Program-made: the position numbers and the translations under genes
The notes under the pieces: generated by a model
Told to the model about the DNA's origin: nothing
Database searches by the model: none
What the model saw: only the letters and a program-made list of their open reading frames with translations
Shown here: positions 50,101 to 59,100 of the stretch, one piece after another
Position numbering within the stretch: the first letter of the stretch is position 1
Layout: each line of letters starts with the position of its first letter
Origin: Sipunculus nudus
Taxonomy: Eukaryota > Annelida > Sipuncula > Golfingiida > Sipunculidae
Direction of reading: 5' to 3'
DNA length: 64,000 nucleotides
NCBI GenBank assembly: GCA_026874595.1
Contig: CM049308.1
Coordinates: 50,970,624-51,034,623 of the forward strand

Positions 50101-53100
50101 TACATACCTTATTTATTCTAATTTTGCGACCACTTAAAAATAATTAATTTTCTCAGAGGTCGAGATAATGGAGGATATTTGAAAATTATCTTCATGCAGA
50201 ATTTGCGGTGGTCGAGATATTAGAGGCATACGGTTTAAAAACCTTCCGTAGAGACGCAGAGCCGCTCTGACACTCGAGCGGTCATATGAACTGAGTGATA
50301 ATTTGGTCGTATATAAGTTTGTTTTGTTAGCTTAACAGTATTTTCTACAAACGGGCTTCCAACCGTCACATGAATTATACCCAGTCCGCAAATGATTAAT
50401 CAAACTGATCAAAATGATCACTACTTCGCGTATAGGTATGATCACTTGACATAGACGGCAACTCATGTAACCACCAGTTGTTTCAAGTTAACCCGCCAGG
50501 CGGCCATATTGGCTGGCCGAAAAGGGACAAGCAGCTGCATCAAGTTGGAAGAAGACTTTATAAAAAATAACTGCCTATTATCAGATAACTTTTATTTGCA
50601 TAATACGTTATAAATATAGGAAAGTAAAGGCGCGTTAAAATATATACGACCGGAAATGGTCCTTGCTCGCGTGCCCTCGATCGGGCCCTGTTTGGTATGC
50701 GCTGTCACCCGTCCAAAAACTAACCGGGGTTGTTTAAACTTAACTAAGATGACAGCTCCACCTGTATCACAGTTGTTCCACCACGCGTGCTTTGCAGTAT
50801 TTTGTAAATATTATTGCTGAAGATCCCACATGAATTGCACAAGAGGCACATGCATACCAGGAATGGTACACAAGTTTGCTTCGTCACGGACACCCATTTG
50901 GTTCTTGAACGCTTTATCATGTTTATATATTATGATAAACACATCTTTGTATCTTCATAAATTTTATTGGAAGCAAGTTTGATGTGGATGCCCAGTGTAA
51001 TAACAATCTAGTCAGATACAAACTGCGGTGCCCGTGAGAGACGGAGGCATTTCACCTTAACATCGTCGACAGAAAACATCGTCGGCAGTCGAGAAATTAG
51101 AGTCATTTTAGAAATTATGCTTTCAAAATATTTTTTGGGGTCGAGAAATAAGAGGGATCGCCAAACTGGAATAAATACGGTATGTAATATAATCATAATG
51201 TTCAGTGTACATCAATCTTTGGATGATTATAGTATCTGCTCAGTGCTTTGCTGTTTGAAAATTTTGGATAGTCCTGGAAATGTTAGAAGAATATTTTTAT
51301 GATAACTGTACTAAAATCTAACTCTCTGGAATCATAGAATGATAATATTCCCATGCTTGGTTTGTGTGAGTTTAGGATGTTTATGTTATCTGTTTGGTGT
51401 ACTTTAGGTATCTTGGAGACGAAGGACACTTCCTCAGGGACTGCTGTTATGTTCTCCTCTCTCAAGGGGCAGATGGTAGAACTGCTGCTGAAGGCACTGC
51501 TCATAGAGAATGACTCCCAGAACACACAGATGTTACTTGGTATGTGTAATGCAGCTAATGAAAAAGCTAGTCGATGAAAGACTACACACATTTAACTCTT
51601 TGTAATCCAGCTTTCAGAGGCTGTGTTTACCCTGGCTGTACAAAAGGGGAAAATGGTTAAATGTTAGGCAAAAAAAAATAAGCTATGGTTCTCAGGCACT
51701 TTTTTTAAAAAGATCAGTGCAGGCGGGCGATTTCTTTTTTACCTTTTTTTTTTATAAAAATGTCATATGATCAGGGAAAAGCATGATAATTACAGAATTA
51801 TTTTGCTAAACAGGTAAAGCACTACATAACAAAGGAATCTTATCAAAATTGTATTATTTTATCTTCTGGGAGGTTGAAAATCAAATAAAAATGTTTAATG
51901 TGGGGGGGTTTGAATTGATGTGGGTATATAGAGCAACTTAACCACTCTCACAGACTATTGACTGAAGTTGTCATGATACATTATTTCACCATATGGGCTA
52001 TACTTTGATACTAAGCTTATGATATATCACTTGGTATGATACTTGTTAGGTGTATTATAGGTAAGATTCCTACCCATTTTACTTCCTGCCTATTAGATAT
52101 ATACCCAGACTTATTCTTACCTGGTTAAATGCCTAAGAAAAATGAAATTTCATTCTTAATAAACAGCCAGTCAGCTGCTTGTCATTTCTGTGCATACTGT
52201 AAAAGTTGTTGCAGAAGTCACGACTTGTACTAGGAAATCGAATTCTAAAAACAAGAATTTTCTAGCAAAGTCGGGGAGCGACTTATAATATGTACTTATC
52301 CCGTCTCAGTCAGCTTTCCTGGTATATGGAACGACCTCAGTTGAGCGATAATATGCGATACCTTTAACCAGTGCTTTGTGACACGTCTCTCCCCAATAAT
52401 TGTATCCGCCAAAACGAAGTTTTGCGGTTACTATGTTTTTGACCGGGTTCCTCCGCCGGGTAGCCCTGGGATAGCTTTATAACATACACAACAAAAGGTG
52501 GCGCCACCTGCAACCATGTTTGCACAGCGTCCATCTGTTTGTCTGCTGTGGGATAAAATCACTCATATCTCTGCAGTGTTTTGACTTTTCCACATGAAAT
52601 TTTGCATGTGTATATATCTTGGATAGTTTCTCGTTCAAATAACAGGTGGCGCCACCTACAATCATGTTTATGTCGCAGAGATCCATTCTAATATTTAACA
52701 CATGTAACTCTATATCCCCTTGCCACTCAATCCATGCCTCACTTCACCCGTCCTTCTCTGATTTTGGCGGATACACGTAGTCGCTTGTCGACTACCCGTA
52801 TTCTAGTTTACACCCTTAACCATCTCTAATGAAAACCTGCCTTATATTTTGTGAACTGATGGAAGTTTGATTTTATTAACATGAAATTTACCCAGTTCAA
52901 GGCCTACCCATTCTGACAAGTTGCAATTCAAGTGACACTTACTAATCTGCGTTACTGTTATATCATGAGTCAATTTTGATGCATATGCCAGTCTGCCACT
53001 CTTTGATGTACATTTTCTTTCCGTTTAATCTTTATGGGTATGCATGTCATAATGAAAAACTCACGGTTCCATATCTGTTTATACATGTAAAGTTGCGTCA

Positions 53101-56100
53101 CATTCAAGCTTGATCCACTACAGACACGTGAATTCTATTGCCTGCCCGGTAGATTGCTAGGTACAAGCTGACCTTTGAAGCCGTGTTCAAGCCCCGGGTC
53201 ACCCGTTCAATAACCTTTACATCCCCAGGTCAACTAAGCCTTCCATGACTGATATCCACAGTTATAAACTCCCATTTTAAGAACCATCAGGTCACCATCA
53301 CCATCTCATGGTTTTCAAGGGTATTGGATAACAATGTTATAACGTTTCACATGAGCTGCAAATATACGATTTGCTTCGTGTTTTACCAGTGTCTCTTTCA
53401 TGACAATTGTATGTCCGGTCAACAATAAAGCGGCATGCATGCATTATGGTCAATTGTGCGTTGACATATTAATGATTTTTTAAATGAAGACACATAATAA
53501 ATACAGTGAAATAACAAACACCATACAGGTATATATTTTATTTTCTGAAATAGCCACATATGTGCCTAAATTCCACAGGAACCGGCATCATTTGGTGTCC
53601 TGACGGATTTGGTTCAATACGGCTGAGTTTGCCATACATCTAAGCCATTTGAATATATTCAGTGATAATGATGGAAATTGGACTGTCCGGGTATTATCAT
53701 AGAATAATCATTAGTCTCAGTAAATATAATACCCGTAAATTCAGATATGTTTATTTTACATTTAACTGACTTGTCAGTAAAGCGCTCATTATTCCCTTGT
53801 TGACTGACATATTTCAGTGATTTCAGTGATACCGTGCATGTCCTGCGCCTTGATGGTAAGTTGTAACAGTTAATTCAAGGGTTACTTAATTCGGTTTGAG
53901 AACCCATTTAAGGAAATAAGGTGAATAGATTCAAACTAAATTATTCTTTCCATCCTTCAATAGTCTATAGTTAAAAATATGCCCAATGCGACGGTTTGAG
54001 ACTTGTCATGTGTGCGCAAACTAATCATAGTGTAATGAATCTTCCATACTTTTGACAATCTTTACATTTTTAAGAGTTGCTTGATTGTGATAGTATTTTG
54101 CTTCAGACATTTTTAGTTTATTAATACAGTAATTTAACTTGATATTTGCATTCTAATGTTACTAGTAAGAAACACCAATAATGACATTGTTTCACAGGAC
54201 AAAGTGTTATCCGAAGCAGCTGACTCTGGCAATGTACAAATCTTACCTGACAATCGAACCCCGACTTTATATGTAATGTTTCTCTTGTTATTCCTTAAAT
54301 ATAAGCATTGTATTAAAGCTGTCCAATTAATTTTATGTTTAAATGGTTTACTAGTTAATAAACCACATTAGTACTAAGGGGATGTTGGTTGTAATCTTGC
54401 ACCACAAGGAATGATACTTAATTCCATAAGTATCAGGTGGTTGGGACGCCTCTGAAGTCTGGGTGCGACCTATATTATGGACTTTTCCTGAAATAAAAAT
54501 TGAACGGTTTTTCTCCATAGGAATCCTTAAAGTCAGGGTGCTACTTTTAATAAGGTTGCAACTTCTGCAACAACTTTTACAGTACCTTATATTGGCCTGA
54601 GAGAGTGTTAGTGAATCACAGATGTCACTCTCCATCAGATGATCAGATGGAACACAGGGGCATCTGGCGATACTGAAACAGTATTGTGATGTATGGGTGC
54701 TCCGTATGTAGGGCAGTCTGCTCAGTGTCATTGTCACACATTTGAGACACTCAGTTAGTTATATAAGTGTACAACTAGAAACTATGAAATTATGAATGTT
54801 CCTTTTATCACCCTGTTTATGTGAATAGTATTAGAATTTGTCTATCTTTAGGTGTTTTAGTCTTATTTGTTGTTGTTTTTCTATAGGTACTTGGCTTTTC
54901 ACGTCCCTTGATCAAATGATGACCTGCAAAAAACAACCATTTTCCTTGGCAGAGAGGGTTGTCCCTCTAATCAGGGACCAATGTAACAAGGTGCATTCAC
55001 TCTGTTTGATATCACAGTTACTGCTTGTTTGACAGGACAGCATGTATTCTTTGTATGTTCAGGTGCTCTGGCAGTGGGTGTACAGGACCTGGCTCAGTAC
55101 GAGGCTGCTGAGAACCTGGTACAGCAGGATGAGATGGAAGAATCTGGTGCTAGTCAACCCTCCTCCAGCAAGACAGCTGGTGAGTAGGTGGCTGTGTGGG
55201 GAGAGCGTTGAACTCAGCATCTGAAGGCCCCAGATTCAAATCCCTAAAGAGACTCAAGCCATTGATCAATGCAATTCCAAGAGACCCCTAAAGGTTTCAA
55301 TCTGGATTGTATCTTTGTTTTCTGGATAACTTCCAGCCATATATGCTGAGAATTTGGTATTAAATAATGATAATAATTGTTTTGAAAAATTCTTTAATTA
55401 TCAGATGTATGTGCTCTCCCTAATACAGTCCTTTAGTCAGATACTGTCCATGCTGCCAGTTTTACAAAGAGATGGACAGGTCAGTGATGTATGTCACATA
55501 CCTGTAGATGATTGTGTATTTACATGGAAATGAAACAGCTGTTGTCATTATCTTATTTCCTGTCATGTATATATGCTTGTATATAAAATGTAATACAATA
55601 TATAATTATTTTTAGCTCAGCTGACTATAAGTCATCTGAGCTATAGTCGTGGTCCATTGTCCGTCGTCCGTCCGTCTGTCCGTCCGTCCGTCCGTCCGTA
55701 GATGTGGCACGTTTTGAAACCGTAAGACTTAGGAATCCAAAATTCAGCATAATGTTAGATGTCCCCAAGATCTCCTACCAAGCCGAAAACTGGGTCTTTG
55801 CGACTTCGTTACTTTGAGAAATTAAGGAAAAACCTCAATTCTTTATTAAAATCCTATTTTCACACTTCAGGACTGCCTAATATCAAAACCACTTATCTGT
55901 TTTTCCTCATATTTACCATAAATATTCCTCTATATAGTTCCTATGTACATGCCAGAAATTATGTCTGTATTATATAATTTAAAAAAGTTATGGGCCCAAA
56001 CATAATGGACTTATAATAAAATCAGGAAAAATAATAACTCACTTAACATGAAAAATTTTGAAACTAGAGTCTATTTTATCAAGTATATAACTATGTTTAA

Positions 56101-59100
56101 TTAAGATTCAATTGTTTACCCAAAATTAGATCTGAATATTATAAATTTTTTAAGTTATTAGCATAAAAAAAAAATCAGAACCTTAAATTTTGCCCAACTT
56201 TGACCATGGTACGTTTTTTTCCTGTAAGCACCATTGATTTAAATTTCACAGCATGTAAACATAAATATTTAGTTTGTCTAAATCTGAAATTTGAAAATAA
56301 AAGCTTGAAAATTAAGCTAGTTATTGATTTTTTTCTGTAGTCACTTGCTTTGATTACAGATGCAGGGTCCCACTCCAGGTCACTGGAAGTCAGCTATGCC
56401 AGGGTTTCTGATTTGTTACAGTCACTGGGGGAGATCCCCTGCTGTGACAGGTGTACAGTTATTCTCATATCACCACCCCAATCCCCCCCCCCCCCCCCCC
56501 GGCAAACCCACCAAGTGTTATGCAGTAATTGTTATTGTTTTCACTGTATCTCCTTAATTGTAATGCTGTTTCCACTCCGATATGCAAAAACTTTCCTTGA
56601 AAAAATAATTCAAGGTGTAATCCAGAAGATGCAATGTTGTGTAATTTAGCATTTTTAAAGAAATCAATTTTCTTTTAAATGATTTTAACAAATCTAATTG
56701 AACCCATCAGTATGCTTAAATTATTATAAAATATGAAGCACATTATGGATAAATAAAGACACAATTAAAAATTGTGAAATCTAAATCAAGTATTATTTTT
56801 AGATATTTATTGTTTTACAGATTTAAAAGATATATTTTTGTGGTAAAAAATAAATAAACATTTGTATGCATGATGTGGTGTTATCTGACAAGATAGAGAT
56901 TTTATGATGATGCAATTGAGAATAATGAATCAACTTTTATATTCAGATATATATGTTATATTGGAAATGTATAGAAATATAAACTTAAATTAGAAAATAA
57001 TTGATGTGATAAAAAATCAGGATTTAATACAAACGTTTGTTCATTATTTTCCTGCCTCAGCAGAATTTGAGATCAGGCTTTGTTTGCCCTGTTTTATGTT
57101 GTTAATTAGCTATATTTCAACTGTATACATTTCATAAAAAAAATACATATATATTTAATAATATATATTATACAAAAAAATAGATTCAATTGAACAAATG
57201 TGTAAACTACTGAAATGTCAACAGTTAATAGAAAAAACCAACTAATGATCATGGTAATAGTACAGATCATTTGTTCACAAACTGCTCACATGCTTTAGTT
57301 TCAACATTAGGAAACACATGGTCAGGTCACAAAATATTTTTTGCAACAATTTCTTGCTCATCAATTCAAACCAATCATATAAACCAACCATGGCCTTTAT
57401 TACCTCTTCCTCTTACACTTTATCTCCATTAGATATTATTTTAGATTTTTTACCTTCAAGGTTAACGTCAGCTGAGCACAGTGACCCATAGGTCCCTTGT
57501 TTATAGTCATATGTATATTTTTAAATGATATAAACTAATATCAACCTGTCTTCCAGAGTCTGCACATAGTTTATTTGGCCATGCAGCCTCACTGATCTGC
57601 CACCGATTGATGGCATCCTGGAAAGTTGACCTTAACGTGGCGCTGGCAGCCATGGAAGTGTTGAGCAGCCTAACAAAACTCAAAATGTCACCCCAAAACT
57701 CGCTCATGTGCAAACGCACTGTGAACTGGATCTGTGAGTTTATTCAGTATCAGTGTAGCCGGCCTGCACCGCTGCATTCTAAGGACCTTCATTCAATGAT
57801 CGTGGCTGCGTTTCATTGTCTGACGTTATGGGTTGTGGAGCATTCTTACTTGATGCAGGACAAGGAGTGCTTACATTGTGTACTAGAGGTGGTAGAGCTG
57901 GGCATTTCTGGAGCCAAGTCTCAGGTCAGTTCCTATTTTAGTGTTATCTTTATATCTCTGACAGGTATTGATATGTAGAAACAGAACAATGTGCCAACTT
58001 CAGCTGTGTTACGTTTAGTTATATAAGTTGCAGTATGTACACCACACATACACAAAGATAAATACCTGCATATAAACTTTCACACAAACAAAAAGTGCAA
58101 GTAGCACACTCTTGCATAGAACTTTAATCTGTACTGCACAGATTTCAATTTTTTTCTGTTCGAGGAAAAGGATAATGTAAAAAGCCTGTAAGAAACTGAA
58201 ATCATGTCTGTCTGACCCTGCTCCAGCTAACCATTATTTTCTCCAATAAATTTACCATTCAGTAAACATTCCATGCACATTTCAAAGTTTTTTTCTCATT
58301 ACCTAATGATTATATGCATTAGATTTTTCTGTATGTTTATAACATAACATAAATATTTTTTATATGTGTGTTTCTAATATATGTTTAAGAAGAAATAAGT
58401 AGGAATAAGAATCTCTGTACTAATAACAAATTATTGTTGTACTGTAGATATTTTGTTGCTGATGTATCTAATATATATAGTCAAGTCACGCTATAAATGT
58501 TTATTGCTTCATATAGTTAGAATTTTGTGTTCTTGTTGAATTTAAGGAAATATTCTTGTATAAGTATTAGTAGCTTAACATAGACATTCACAAGATGTTT
58601 ATTGTGAGTTTTATTTAGGTCTTTGTGAGTCTTTAATTGGTGTTTATTTTTATTTTATTATTTTATTATTGAACAAAAGAACTTTCACAGTGGGGAAAAT
58701 GAATTATTCCCCAGATATCCCTCTGGAATTAACATAACTTAATGTCACAAAGTGCACAATTGTCACTTTAACTGTGAATATAGGGACACCTAATGTGGTA
58801 GCATGTTTAACTTCTTGATACAATGATGAACAACTCTGCTAACTTGTCAGCTGCGTTGTTTACAGAAGTGGCTACTCATCAAAAGATTTGCAAAGTACGG
58901 CATCGAGGATCTCCTGAACAGTATACACCACAAGCATAAGTTGTGGCAGGTGGTTAATGATAAACTAGTCTCCTCTCATAAATCTTCTCATGAATTTGTA
59001 CACATTTAATCTGAGTTTCCCCCTCCACTGGGGATGTTCTTATCTACTAAGATGAAGATTTGGATAATAACTATTAACGGCATGGATGTTTCAGGGTTGT

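Noticed and set aside
54887-54990. Exon-like segment with a strong acceptor and a GTGCAT donor in intron 12
   Set aside because: It would exit in phase 0, but exon 13 must be entered in phase 1 to match the family. Exon 12 joins exon 13 directly and gives the conserved LLGA junction.
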